Shown: positions 51,263 to 60,790, numbered from the stretch's first letter. The stretch: 64,000 nucleotides of DNA from Oscillospiraceae bacterium (GCA_015067845.1 SVLT01000008.1:1-64000); one strand, 5' to 3'. Notes: generated by a model not told the origin, from the letters alone. A program made the numbers and translations.

Positions 51263-52927
51263 TTACTGTACTGCCGGTGCGCGATTACTCAGCGCGATCG
51301 CCCAATAGCGAACATCCATGGTCCATTCTTCCAGGCAGGATTCCAGCATTTCCTGAGATGCCAGGGTCCGCAGGCCGTTTTCACACCAAACTTCCCATTC
51401 CACTTCGCTGCCCACATAGTAAAGGACTTGGTAACCCACATCCGTTTTCACTACGGCAAGGTCTCCGCCCTTGCGGTCTGCGTCAAAGATCCATTCGTCG
51501 ATGGGGCCGTTGCGGTCCACGAAGTACATGATATGGTAGCCGTAGGGGGTCTTCACAAGGCCGGTCTCGCCGGGGATACGGGCTTCGTCGAAGATCCAGG
51601 CATCAAAGGCTTCCACCATATCTCCCTGAGAAACATCCTCATACAGACCGCCGTTGGTCACCTTGCCGTCCTGGTCGTCGCTGTGCTTATTGGCCAGGTC
51701 GCCAAAGGCCTTTTCTGTTTTGTCGCCGGCCAGATACTGATCCAGCAGGGACTGTGCGGCAATGCGGCAAGCTTCCCATTCTGCATCGGAGTAGATGATG
51801 GTGCCGCTCTCATCCTTTTTGCCGCCCTCGGGCATGATCAGAATGTGGCGAATATCCACAGTTACCAGATCATTCTTGCCGATATACTGATACAGACCGC
51901 CGTTGTCTTTGCTGGCAGTATCAGAAGATCGGATCTCAGCCACGCCTGCAAAAATTTCTTCCGTCAGATTCATGCTTTGCAGGGATTCCAAAATGGCTTC
52001 GGCTGTATATTTGCATTCTTCCCAGGCCTCATCGGTATAAACGGTATTGCCGTCTTCGTCCTGGCTGGCAATGGGCTTGATCAGGATGTTGCGGAAATCC
52101 ACCAGATTGCCGCTGTCCTTGGTGACGCCGTAGTATTTCAGGGTTTCTTCGTTTTCTTTGAAATATTCTTCCAATTCACCGTCTGTAAACTCCATTTCGG
52201 AAACCAGCTGGTTGTAATATCCGTCGCCGATGCAGTACAGCTCTTCGTAATAGTAATAATCCTCAAAGGTTACGCTTGTACCCAGATTGGCCTGCACAAG
52301 GGCATCTGCGCTGGCGTATCCGCTCTCCTGCGCTTCCTTGATAACAGCCTCTTCCAGTCCGGCGAGATAGCTCTTGTCCTCTGCTGACATCTGATAACCG
52401 TTCTTTTGGGCTACATCCGCAAAAGCCTGATAGCTCTGCCAGGTATTGATGGCGGCTTGCAGGAAGTACTGCTCCCAGGTCAGGCCGGTTGTTTGGTTGT
52501 AGATCTGCTCGCTCAGGGAGGACTCCCAGTCGAAAGGAATATAGTAGCTGGCGTAATTGCCGTACAGTTCAACATATTGGTTGACCTGCTTGACGATCTG
52601 CATCCAGTAGAACACCTGCAGCTGGCTGTTGGTCAGCTCGTACTCACCCATGGTGGCAACCACCGCATCCCGGGCGGCATTGGACCAGTACTCGGAGGTC
52701 ACATAAACAGCCCGCTCCCCTACTTCCTTCTGCCAGGGGTTGATGATATAAAGGGCAACGCCCACCACTGACAGCAAAATCGCCAGCACCACGCTCACCG
52801 CGATGATCGCAACGAGGGTCTTTTTCGACATTTTCTTTCTCGGCTTTTTGACCTTGTTATCTTCCCCGCAGGAAGGGCACAGAGTTTGTCCCTCTTCCAG
52901 CGCTTGTCCGCACTTCTTGCACTCCAT
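51263..52927 (-). CDS. Membrane-anchored PPIC-type foldase with N-terminal zinc ribbon
   Basis: A 554-residue protein. The cytoplasmic N terminus is a zinc ribbon (MECKKCGQALEEGQTLCPSC), then a basic stretch and one transmembrane segment (LVAIIAVSVVLAILLSVVGVALYII). The extracellular part has a SurA/PrsA-like helical region and two parvulin-like segments: VDFRNILIKP and the better conserved VDIRHILIMPEGG. It ends that section with GLVKTPYGYHIMYFV, the usual end of a PPIC domain. It probably assists folding of exported proteins. I use the ATG at 52927 with AGAGGA upstream, not the ORF-track start. Three consecutive minus-strand genes here encode envelope proteins. Confidence 0.87.
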   Translation of the reverse strand: MECKKCGQALEEGQTLCPSCGEDNKVKKPRKKMSKKTLVAIIAVSVVLAILLSVVGVALYIINPWQKEVGERAVYVTSEYWSNAARDAVVATMGEYELTNSQLQVFYWMQIVKQVNQYVELYGNYASYYIPFDWESSLSEQIYNQTTGLTWEQYFLQAAINTWQSYQAFADVAQKNGYQMSAEDKSYLAGLEEAVIKEAQESGYASADALVQANLGTSVTFEDYYYYEELYCIGDGYYNQLVSEMEFTDGELEEYFKENEETLKYYGVTKDSGNLVDFRNILIKPIASQDEDGNTVYTDEAWEECKYTAEAILESLQSMNLTEEIFAGVAEIRSSDTASKDNGGLYQYIGKNDLVTVDIRHILIMPEGGKKDESGTIIYSDAEWEACRIAAQSLLDQYLAGDKTEKAFGDLANKHSDDQDGKVTNGGLYEDVSQGDMVEAFDAWIFDEARIPGETGLVKTPYGYHIMYFVDRNGPIDEWIFDADRKGGDLAVVKTDVGYQVLYYVGSEVEWEVWCENGLRTLASQEMLESCLEEWTMDVRYWAIALSNRAPAVQ

Positions 52928-52967
52928 AGTTTCCTCTTTCTCCCGCTTCCGGGCATAGAATACGAGA

Positions 52968-52996
52968 ATTTTACCATGTTTGCCCAAGAAAAGCAA
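52968..52996 (-). promoter_or_regulatory. Promoter of the PPIC foldase gene
   Basis: TTGCTT, 17 bases and TAAAAT on the minus strand. A near-palindrome (CACAGAT...ATTCTGTG, 53004-53026) lies just upstream and could be a regulator site. Confidence 0.55.
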
Positions 52997-53047
52997 GATA
53001 AAACACAGATTGTTTACAATTCTGTGTCTTTACATTCTCATTCCCAT

Positions 53048-53128
53048 TGTAGGGGCTGACGCCCACGACAGCCCGTTTTGCAAAATAGAAAATACTCTTA
53101 CGGGGCGTCGAAGGCGCCGCCCCCTACA
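53048..53128. repeat. Family A palindromic repeat, complete copy
   Basis: 81 bp with ends TGTAGGGG/CCCCTACA, closely matching 24521-24600 in both hairpins and differing mainly in the central linker. Confidence 0.75.
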
Positions 53129-53169
53129 TATGTTTCGTGGTTTTTTATCGACAAATGTCCCCCTACCCC

Positions 53170-53198
53170 TTGAAAAAAGTGCAGAAAAATGGTATCAT
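53170..53198 (+). promoter_or_regulatory. Promoter of the miaB-mutS-CPBP-mutL operon
   Basis: TTGAAA, 17 bases and TATCAT, about 35 bases before miaB. Confidence 0.7.
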
Positions 53199-53233
53199 TT
53201 CATGTTGAGAAAGTATGACCCGGAGGATACCCA

Positions 53234-54649
53234 ATGAACACCAAAACCACCGTTATATCCCAGGCGCAGTTGGATGCCCAATTCGCCTTTTGTGATAAGA
53301 TCAGCGCCTACTGGCTGCGTGAGGGCCGCACCCCCACTGCCTATGTGGAGACCTACGGCTGTCAGCAGAATGAAGCGGACTCCGAAAAGCTCCGGGGTTA
53401 CCTTGCCCAAAGTGGCTACACCGTCGTCCAGGAAGCCGAAGGGGCGGATGTGGTGGTGATGAACACCTGCGCCATCCGGGAGCACGCCGAGCAGCGTGTA
53501 TTCGGCAATCTGGGCGCATTGACCCACACCAAGCGTCGCCATCCGGCGCAGAAAATCTTTCTGTGCGGCTGCATGGCCGGTGAAACAAAGGTTTCGGATC
53601 GTATCAAGAAAAGCTATCCTCATGTGGACGGCTGTTTTTCCACCCACCATCTGTGGCAGTTCCCGGAGATTTTGTGGAATGTGCTGAGCAAGGGCAAGCG
53701 GCAGTTTTACATTGAAGACGAGCCCGGCTCCATCGCCGAGGGCATCCCTCAGGTACGGGACAACACCCTGAAAGCCTGGGTGTCCATCATGTACGGCTGC
53801 AACAATTTCTGCACCTACTGCATCGTGCCCTATGTGCGCGGTCGGGAGCGCAGCCGCAAAAAAGAGGATATTTTGGCAGAATGCCGCTGCCTGATCGAAA
53901 ACGGTGCCAAGGAGATCACCCTGCTGGGACAGAATGTGAACTCCTACGGCAAGGATCTGGACGAAAGCGTGGATTTTTCCGATCTGTTGGCGGAAATTGC
54001 CGCACTCCCCGGAGAGTTCCTCATCCGCTTCATGACCAGCCACCCCCGAGATGCGGGCAAAAAGCTGTTTGATACCATGGCGGCTTCTCCCAAGATCGCC
54101 AAGCAGCTGCATCTTCCCTTCCAGTCCGGCTCTTCCCGGGTCTTGAAGGCCATGAACCGCCACTATGATCGGGAAAAATATCTGGAACTGGTGCGTTATG
54201 CCAAGTCCGTCATGCCCGAGCTGGTGCTGACCAGCGATGTGATCGTAGGCTTCCCCGGAGAGACGGAGGAGGAATTCGAGGAGACCATCTCCCTCATTCA
54301 GGAAGTGCGCTACGATTCTTTGTTTACCTTTATCTTCTCCCCCCGGGTGGGCACACCTGCCGCATCCATGGATGACCCCACGCCCAAGGAGGAAAAGAAC
54401 CGCCGTTTCGACCGGCTGTGCGCCGTGCAAAACGGCATTTCCGAGGAGATCCACGAAAGCTATGTGGGAAAAACCATGCGCTGCCTGGTGGACGGCACGG
54501 ACAAGGAATATCTGACCGCCCGTACCGAAGGCGGTCGGCTGGTGCGCTTCACCGCTGACCCCAAATACATCGGCACCTATCAATTTATTACCGTCACCGG
54601 CTCTACCACTTGGAGTCTGACCGGTGAACTCGCTGACAAGGAGGCATAA
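53234..54649 (+). CDS. miaB: tRNA-i6A37 methylthiotransferase
   Basis: Radical SAM enzyme that adds a methylthio group to i6A at position 37 of tRNAs, after MiaA. 471 residues: UPF0004 domain (VETYGCQQNEADSE, MNTCAIREHAEQ), radical SAM cluster CNNFCTYC (about 190-197) followed by PYVRGRERSR, and a C-terminal TRAM domain. GGAGGATA precedes the ATG. It leads an operon with mutS one base downstream; the partner miaA lies further along the same strand. Confidence 0.97.
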   Translation: MNTKTTVISQAQLDAQFAFCDKISAYWLREGRTPTAYVETYGCQQNEADSEKLRGYLAQSGYTVVQEAEGADVVVMNTCAIREHAEQRVFGNLGALTHTKRRHPAQKIFLCGCMAGETKVSDRIKKSYPHVDGCFSTHHLWQFPEILWNVLSKGKRQFYIEDEPGSIAEGIPQVRDNTLKAWVSIMYGCNNFCTYCIVPYVRGRERSRKKEDILAECRCLIENGAKEITLLGQNVNSYGKDLDESVDFSDLLAEIAALPGEFLIRFMTSHPRDAGKKLFDTMAASPKIAKQLHLPFQSGSSRVLKAMNRHYDREKYLELVRYAKSVMPELVLTSDVIVGFPGETEEEFEETISLIQEVRYDSLFTFIFSPRVGTPAASMDDPTPKEEKNRRFDRLCAVQNGISEEIHESYVGKTMRCLVDGTDKEYLTARTEGGRLVRFTADPKYIGTYQFITVTGSTTWSLTGELADKEA

Positions 54650-54650
54650 T

Positions 54651-57257
54651 ATGGCCACCGAAAATACAGAACTGACCCCCATGAAGCGTCAGTACAATGA
54701 AATCAAGGAACGCAATCAGGACTGCATTTTGTTCTTCCGGTTGGGTGACTTCTACGAAATGTTCGACGAGGACGCAAAGGTTGCATCCCGAGAGCTGGAT
54801 CTGACCCTGACGACCCGGGATCGGAACAAGCCCAAGGAAGAACAGACCCCCATGTGCGGCGTGCCCTATCACAGTGTGGACGCTTACATCGCTCGTCTGG
54901 TCGCCAAGGGCTACAAGGTCGCCATCTGCGAGCAGATGCAGGACCCTGCCACCACCAAGGGCTTGGTGGAACGGGACATCACCCGCATCGTCACCCCCGG
55001 CACCGTCACGGAAAGCTGCATGCTGGAGGAAAGCCGAAATAATTACTATGCCTGTCTGTATGCAGATGCAGGTAAATTCGGCATGGCCTTTTGCGACATT
55101 TCCACCGGCGCGTTTTATGCCACCACCTGCCCCGATGCCGCTTCTGCCGCATCGGAGCTGGGCCGTTTCTCCCCTGCGGAAATCCTGCGCTGGGGCGAGG
55201 GCGCACACGATCCGGTGATCGACGATGCCCTGTTCCATCGGCTGAGCTGCTGTGTCAACGAAGGCCGGGAGGGCCAATTTGACCGCAACCGGGCAGAGCT
55301 GATCCTTACCCGGCATTTTGGTACATCTTTGGAAGAACTGGGTATTGCCAGCTTCCATGCGGCTACCGTCGCCGGCGGCACCTTGCTGGAAACTCTGGTT
55401 TCTCTGCAAAAGAACGAGCTTGCACACATTCGCACATTGCAATACTACACCACCGGTCGGTTTATGGAGCTGGATATGGATGCCCGTCGGAATCTGGAGC
55501 TGACGGAGACTATGCGGGGCAAGGAAAAGAAGGGCTCCCTGCTGTGGGTGCTGGACAAAACCCGTACCGCCATGGGCGGCAGACTGCTGCGCTCCTGGCT
55601 GGAAAAGCCATTGCTGGACGCCGCTGAGATTCAGCGCCGTCAGACGGCTGTTGAAGAGCTGACCCAGTCCACCATTTGCCGCAGTGAATTGTCGGAAACC
55701 CTGCGGGACATCTCCGATCTGGAACGGGTGATGACCCGGATCGTCACCGGCAACGTCAACTGCCGGGATCTGTTGGGCCTTGCATCCGGATTACGGGCAC
55801 TGCCTGCTGTCAAAAACCATCTGAGCCAGCTGGAATCCCCCCTGCTGTGCAAGCTGAATGAAGCCATTGAGGATCTGACCGCCTGCGCGGATCTGATCAA
55901 TAACACCATCGTGGACGAGCCTCCCCTGACCATCCGGGAAGGCGGCATCATCCGGGTGGGCGCGGACGCGGAAGCGGATCGCCTGCGGGAGATCATGAAC
56001 GGCGGCACCAGCATCATCGCCGCAATTGAGGCATCGGAACGGGAAAAGACCGGCATCCGCACCCTGAAGATCAGCTACAACCGGGTATTCGGTTATTATA
56101 TTGAGGTTTCCAAGTCCTTTATTGATCAGGTGCCCGAGGAGTATATCCGCAAGCAGACCCTTACCAACTGCGAGCGTTACATCACCCAGGAGCTGAAAGA
56201 GCTGGAAAACCAGATCCTCAACGCCAAGGAACGGCTGACGGCTTTGGAATATCAGATCTTCACCCGGCTTCGGGAGACTCTTGCTCAGCAGGCAGGCCGT
56301 GTGCAAAGCACTGCCGCCGCCGTTGCGGCTGTGGATGTGCTGTGCAGCCTGGCTACCGTTGCGGTGCAGCGTGGCTACTGCCGTCCGGAGATCAGTCTGG
56401 GCAATGAAATTTCCATCACCGACGGCCGCCACCCTGTGGTGGAAGTGGTGCTGAAAGACAATCTGTTTGTTCCCAACGACACCGATCTGGGCCGCGCGGA
56501 TCATCAGGTGAGTATCATCACCGGCCCCAATATGGCAGGTAAATCTACCTACATGCGACAGGTAGCGTTGATCACCCTGATGGCGCAGATCGGCTCTTTC
56601 GTGCCGGCCCGCGCCGCCACCATCGGCATTGTGGATCGGGTGTTCACCCGTATCGGCGCCAGCGACGATCTGGCCTCCGGTCAGTCCACCTTTATGGTGG
56701 AAATGGCGGAAGTGGCTTCCATTCTGAAGTATGCCACCGCCAAGAGTCTGCTCATCCTGGATGAGATCGGCAGAGGCACTTCTACTTATGACGGCATGGC
56801 CATTGCCCGGGCGGTGCTGGAATATGCCGCGGATACCAAAAAGCTGGGCGCAAAGACCCTGTTTGCCACCCATTACCATGAGCTTTCCACCATGGAGGAC
56901 AAGCTCCCCAATGTAAAGAATTTCAACATTGCCGTGAAAAAGCGTGGGGACAAGATGATCTTCCTGCGCAAGATCGTCCCCGGTGCCACCGACGACAGCT
57001 ATGGCGTGGAAGTGGCGAAGCTGGCTGGACTTCCCAACGCTGTGATCAACCGGGCCCGGGAAATTCTGGAGGAATTAGAGAGCGAGGCCGGTGTGGTGCA
57101 TATTGCGCCTGTACAGGAAGCGGATGATCAGATCAGCATGGTGGATCTGACGCAGCAACAGGTGTGCAATGCTTTGCAAGGTATTTCTGTGGAAACCTTG
57201 ACTCCCATTGAGGCTATGAACGAGCTTTACAAGCTGAAAAAGATGTTAAACGGATGA
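54651..57257 (+). CDS. mutS: DNA mismatch repair protein MutS
   Basis: Recognises mismatches and recruits MutL. 868 residues, typical MutS1. The mismatch-reading Phe-x-Glu motif is present (LGDFYEMF), followed by connector, core and clamp domains. The ATPase has Walker A GPNMAGKST near residue 625, Walker B LLILDEIGRGTSTYDG and the ATHYHEL segment. I use the ATG at 54651; the AAGGAGG lies in the last codons of miaB. It overlaps the CPBP gene by four bases (ATGA). Confidence 0.98.
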   Translation: MATENTELTPMKRQYNEIKERNQDCILFFRLGDFYEMFDEDAKVASRELDLTLTTRDRNKPKEEQTPMCGVPYHSVDAYIARLVAKGYKVAICEQMQDPATTKGLVERDITRIVTPGTVTESCMLEESRNNYYACLYADAGKFGMAFCDISTGAFYATTCPDAASAASELGRFSPAEILRWGEGAHDPVIDDALFHRLSCCVNEGREGQFDRNRAELILTRHFGTSLEELGIASFHAATVAGGTLLETLVSLQKNELAHIRTLQYYTTGRFMELDMDARRNLELTETMRGKEKKGSLLWVLDKTRTAMGGRLLRSWLEKPLLDAAEIQRRQTAVEELTQSTICRSELSETLRDISDLERVMTRIVTGNVNCRDLLGLASGLRALPAVKNHLSQLESPLLCKLNEAIEDLTACADLINNTIVDEPPLTIREGGIIRVGADAEADRLREIMNGGTSIIAAIEASEREKTGIRTLKISYNRVFGYYIEVSKSFIDQVPEEYIRKQTLTNCERYITQELKELENQILNAKERLTALEYQIFTRLRETLAQQAGRVQSTAAAVAAVDVLCSLATVAVQRGYCRPEISLGNEISITDGRHPVVEVVLKDNLFVPNDTDLGRADHQVSIITGPNMAGKSTYMRQVALITLMAQIGSFVPARAATIGIVDRVFTRIGASDDLASGQSTFMVEMAEVASILKYATAKSLLILDEIGRGTSTYDGMAIARAVLEYAADTKKLGAKTLFATHYHELSTMEDKLPNVKNFNIAVKKRGDKMIFLRKIVPGATDDSYGVEVAKLAGLPNAVINRAREILEELESEAGVVHIAPVQEADDQISMVDLTQQQVCNALQGISVETLTPIEAMNELYKLKKMLNG

Positions 57258-57952
57258 GTATTTCTGATTTTCGATCCCACTGCCTGAATACAAAAGAGCT
57301 GTATTTCGGGGCGGCGTATTTGGTGTTTGATGCCGTATTTTTGGCCCCGATCTTACAGGCTCTGAACCTTTTGCTCCCCACGCCCCTGCCCCAGTCCATG
57401 GTGAACTTTCTATTCTTTTCCATCAACTTCGGTGCGGTGGTACTGATCCTGCGCAGGTATCTCTGCGAACAGCTGAAGCTGCTTCCGGATGTCATCGGAA
57501 AGATGCTGGGGGTTGCCGCCGTTGGCCTGTTTGCTTACTGGGCGATGTATTTTGTGTTGGTGCAACTGCTTTTGGAAATTGACCCCGGTTTTTTCAGCGT
57601 CAATGATGTAAATATCCAGTCTTTGGTGGCGGAAGATTATGCCCTCATGTTCATCGGAACGGTGATCCTTGTGCCGGTTGCTGAGGAGAGTCTGTTCCGG
57701 GGACTGCTATTCCGGGGGTTTTATGACCGCAGTCCGGTTTGCGCCTGGCTGCTGTCCGTGCTGCTGTTTGCCGGGGTGCACGTGATGAACTATCTCGGCG
57801 CTTACCCAGCAAGCACCATTTTCCTGTGCTTTTTGCAGTATATCCCCGCCGGAATCTGTCTTGCCGGCGCTTACCGGATCTCCGGCTGCATTTTCTGTCC
57901 CATTCTCATTCACGCCGCTGTGAATTTCATCGGCGTGATGGCATTGAGGTGA
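57254..57952 (+). CDS. CPBP family intramembrane protease-like protein
   Basis: A 232-residue protein with about six to seven transmembrane segments of the CPBP/Abi family. The signature motifs are present: EESLFRGLLFRG (Glu-Glu-x3-Arg), then the second-motif His in AGVHVMNYL and the third-motif His in LIHAAVNF. Members include the type II CAAX prenyl proteases and bacteriocin self-immunity proteins. Its start overlaps the mutS stop and its end is five bases before mutL, so it is cotranscribed between the two mismatch repair genes. No functional link to repair is known. Confidence 0.9.
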   Translation: MSISDFRSHCLNTKELYFGAAYLVFDAVFLAPILQALNLLLPTPLPQSMVNFLFFSINFGAVVLILRRYLCEQLKLLPDVIGKMLGVAAVGLFAYWAMYFVLVQLLLEIDPGFFSVNDVNIQSLVAEDYALMFIGTVILVPVAEESLFRGLLFRGFYDRSPVCAWLLSVLLFAGVHVMNYLGAYPASTIFLCFLQYIPAGICLAGAYRISGCIFCPILIHAAVNFIGVMALR

Positions 57953-57957
57953 ATTTT

Positions 57958-59910
57958 ATGCCCAAAATTATTAAGCTTTCCCAACATGTTGCCAACTTGA
58001 TTGCCGCCGGTGAAGTGGTGGAGCGTCCTGCGTCCGTTGTCAAGGAGCTGCTGGAAAACGCGGTGGATGCCGGTGCGTCCAAGGTCACTGTGGAGATCAA
58101 GGACGGCGGCATGACCTTCCTGCGTGTCACCGACAACGGCTGCGGCATGGCACCGGAGGATGCCCGGACGGCATTTTTGCGCCACGCGACCTCCAAACTA
58201 CGCACCGCTGAGGATCTGGCCGCCATCGGCACCATGGGCTTCCGGGGTGAGGCTTTGGCAGCCATTGCTTCCGTCAGCCGCATTGATCTGATGACCAAAA
58301 CTCCCGGCAGCACAGCAGGAACGAATCTTTCTCTGGAAGCCGGAACGATTACCGAGGAGTCCGAGGTGGGTTGCCCTGATGGCACCACCATTATCGTCCG
58401 GGATCTGTTTTTCAACACCCCAGCCCGGATGAAATTCATGAAAGCCGATACCGTGGAGGGTGGCCGTGTCACCGCCGCTGTGCAATTGCAGGCGCTGGCC
58501 CATCCAGAGGTAGCCTTCCAGTATCTGCGGGACGGAAAGCAGATCCTCTCCACCCCCGGCTCGGGGAAGCTGGAGGATGCGGCGTACTGCGTCTATGGCC
58601 GGGATCAGGCAAAAATGGTGGCTGTGGAAAGCCGCTGGGAGGGGTATACCCTCACCGGCTTTGTGTCCAAACCCACCGACGCCCGGCCCAGCCGGAATAT
58701 GCAGACATTTTTCGTCAATGATCGCCCTGTGCGTTCCAAATTGTTGATCTCCGCCCTGGAAGAAGCCTACCGCAATCAGCTGATGGTGGGCAAATTCCCG
58801 GCTTGCGTGCTGCATTTGCGGCTGCCTGCCAATGCGGTGGATGTGAATGTCCATCCTGCCAAAACGGAAGTGAAGTTTTTGCAGGAAAAGGCGGTTTTTG
58901 ACTGTGTGCACTACGGTGTGCTGGGGGCGCTGAACAAACAGGTGGACAGACCTCAGGTGCAGTTCAAGCCCAACACCACTTACACCGCCGCACCCACTGC
59001 CAACGATATGTCATTGCAAGCCGGTGCGCACACCGGTGCGGCAATCCCCTCCAATACTGCAACACCCAAGAAAGAACCCTTCTTCCGCACCATGACTGCG
59101 GATGAATTCAAGAATTTCTCCGCCGCTGTGCAGTCCGCCCCTCAGCCGAAAAAGGAAACTGCCGCGGCAACATTCCTTGCGGTAGAGCGTCAGCAGAGTG
59201 TTTCTGTACGGGAAACTGTGGCGATTCCCTCTGCCGCACCTCAAAAAACAGAATGTCATCGCGAGCCAGTGGCCGATGTCAGAAGTGTCCGGGAGATCGC
59301 CACGGAAGAACCGGAACAGACCGCCATAGAAATGCCTGTGGAGATCCCCTGGCGGATGGTGGGTGAGCTCTACAATTCTTACATTTTAGTGGAGCAGGGC
59401 GAGGACGCATTCCTCATCGACAAGCACGCCGCCCATGAGCGAATTCTTTTCGAGAAGCTGAAAGCAAATCAAGAGACCATCTCCTCTCAGATGCTCCTCT
59501 CCCCCATTACTGTTCGGCTCAGTCCGGAGGGCGCGGCAGAGCTGCTGAGCAATACTGCCATGCTCCGGGAGCTGGGCTTTGAAATCGAGGAATTTGGCGA
59601 CAACACCGTGCTTCTGCGGCAAATTCCCATGGATCTGGATGCAGCAGATGCACCGGATGCAGTGGAAACCCTGGCTGCCGATCTTCTCCGGGGACGCCGG
59701 GAAAAAGCAGACACCGTCCGGGATGAGATATTGCATACAGTGGCCTGCAAGGCCGCCATCAAAGCCGGCTGGGTCAATGACGAAAAGGAGCTGTTGGCTC
59801 TGGTAAAACAGGTCATGGCCCGTGAGGATCTGAAATACTGCCCTCATGGCCGACCCATTTGCATCACACTCAGTAAAAAACAACTGGAAAAACAGTTTAA
59901 ACGTTCGTAA
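57958..59910 (+). CDS. mutL: DNA mismatch repair protein MutL
   Basis: ATP-driven mismatch repair coordinator with a nicking endonuclease activity in species without MutH. 650 residues. The N-terminal GHKL ATPase has VVKELLENAVDAGAS, DNGCGM and GFRGEAL. A variable linker follows, then the C-terminal domain with the endonuclease motif DKHAAHERILFE near residue 488, the CKAAIKAG segment and CPHGRP. The nuclease form fits a methyl-independent system. I use the ATG at 57958 with GAGGTGA upstream, not the ORF-track start inside the CPBP gene. Confidence 0.97.
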   Translation: MPKIIKLSQHVANLIAAGEVVERPASVVKELLENAVDAGASKVTVEIKDGGMTFLRVTDNGCGMAPEDARTAFLRHATSKLRTAEDLAAIGTMGFRGEALAAIASVSRIDLMTKTPGSTAGTNLSLEAGTITEESEVGCPDGTTIIVRDLFFNTPARMKFMKADTVEGGRVTAAVQLQALAHPEVAFQYLRDGKQILSTPGSGKLEDAAYCVYGRDQAKMVAVESRWEGYTLTGFVSKPTDARPSRNMQTFFVNDRPVRSKLLISALEEAYRNQLMVGKFPACVLHLRLPANAVDVNVHPAKTEVKFLQEKAVFDCVHYGVLGALNKQVDRPQVQFKPNTTYTAAPTANDMSLQAGAHTGAAIPSNTATPKKEPFFRTMTADEFKNFSAAVQSAPQPKKETAAATFLAVERQQSVSVRETVAIPSAAPQKTECHREPVADVRSVREIATEEPEQTAIEMPVEIPWRMVGELYNSYILVEQGEDAFLIDKHAAHERILFEKLKANQETISSQMLLSPITVRLSPEGAAELLSNTAMLRELGFEIEEFGDNTVLLRQIPMDLDAADAPDAVETLAADLLRGRREKADTVRDEILHTVACKAAIKAGWVNDEKELLALVKQVMAREDLKYCPHGRPICITLSKKQLEKQFKRS

Positions 59911-59927
59911 GCCTGCGGCGCAGCCGC

Positions 59928-60093
59928 CTTGGCTCCCCTTGTGAGGGGAGCTGGACAAAATCTTCGATTTTGGACTGAGGGGTAGTCTCTCCCCCAGTCA
60001 GCCTATTGACGAATGTATACTTGCCACTGGCAAGTATGACAATTAACATTCGCTCCGCTATGGCTGACAGCCCCCTCCTCAGAGGGGGCCAAG
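59928..60093. repeat. Family B palindromic repeat
   Basis: About 165 bp with ends CTTGGCTCCCC and GGGGGCCAAG, each forming its own hairpin. Internal features are an AAAATC-TTC-GATTTT hairpin and GGACTGAGGGG. It sits just after mutL and may serve as its terminator. Confidence 0.65.
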
Positions 60094-60121
60094 ATACTGC
60101 AAACAAAAAGGAGATATAGCA

Positions 60122-60577
60122 ATGGCACGATCAGAACAGGCGATCTTCACCAACCTGTGCATGGTATATGACGACGCCGGAAATATTCTGGTGGAGGATC
60201 GGCTGGATCCCAGTTGGCCGGGGCTGTGCTTTCCTGGCGGACATGTTGAGCCGGGCGAATCCTTTGTGGAGGCGGTCATCCGGGAAGTCCGGGAAGAAAC
60301 CGGTCTGACCATTGAGAATCCTAAACTCTGTGGTACCAAGCAATTCCAGACCGAGCGCGGAGAACGGTATGTGGTATTCTTTTACAAGACCAATCAATTC
60401 TCCGGCGAACTCCATTCTTCCGATGAGGGCAAGGTGTTTTGGATCCCTCGAAAAGATTTGGACAAGTACACCCTTGTGGATGATTTTCTGGATATGGTCA
60501 AGGTATTTGAAAGTGACGATCTGTCCGAATTCATGTACTACATTGAAAACGACCAATGGAAATTGAAATTGTTATAA
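60122..60577 (+). CDS. Nudix hydrolase (8-oxo-dGTPase-like)
   Basis: A 151-residue Nudix protein with an intact box GHVEPGESFVEAVIREVREE followed by TGL. The start MARSEQAIFTNLCMVYD and the PSWPGLCFPGGH motif resemble the MutT-like 8-oxo-dGTP diphosphatase branch in Firmicutes. AAAGGAG precedes the ATG. It lies between mismatch repair genes and miaA, separated on both sides by family B repeats, so it may be its own unit. The substrate is not certain. Confidence 0.9.
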   Translation: MARSEQAIFTNLCMVYDDAGNILVEDRLDPSWPGLCFPGGHVEPGESFVEAVIREVREETGLTIENPKLCGTKQFQTERGERYVVFFYKTNQFSGELHSSDEGKVFWIPRKDLDKYTLVDDFLDMVKVFESDDLSEFMYYIENDQWKLKLL

Positions 60578-60603
60578 TATATCATTGCGGTGCAACCGCA
60601 AAA

Positions 60604-60771
60604 CCTTCCCCCGAGGGGAAGGTGGCCGAGCATATGCGAGGTCGGAAGAGGAATACGGGCAGTAATGTTGGATGATTGCCGCTGTATAGGCATATTCCTG
60701 TTTCGGTTCTGCCGCCGTTCCTCTCCCGTCTTTTTGCTTCGCAAAAATCCACCCTCCCCCCGGGGGAGGGG
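60604..60771. repeat. Family B palindromic repeat
   Basis: About 168 bp: left hairpin CCTTCCCCCGAGGGGAAGG, an inner inverted segment (GGAATACGGGC and GGCATATTCC region), a TTTTTGC-TTC-GCAAAAA hairpin and right hairpin CCCTCCCCCCGGGGGAGGGG. Its right edge lies six bases before the AGGAGG of miaA. Confidence 0.65.
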
Positions 60772-60790
60772 TCATGAGGAGGTATCGTCC

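Larger units (their letters stand above)
52928..53233. other. Intergenic region between the PPIC gene and miaB
   Basis: About 306 bases with divergent promoters, a near-palindrome and a complete family A repeat. No gene is seen. Confidence 0.7.

Noticed and set aside
52980-53237. 85-codon ORF covering the family A repeat before miaB
   Set aside because: Its translation contains the repeat-derived TGRRRRRPLHM, seen in other frames at other repeat copies; it is not a gene.
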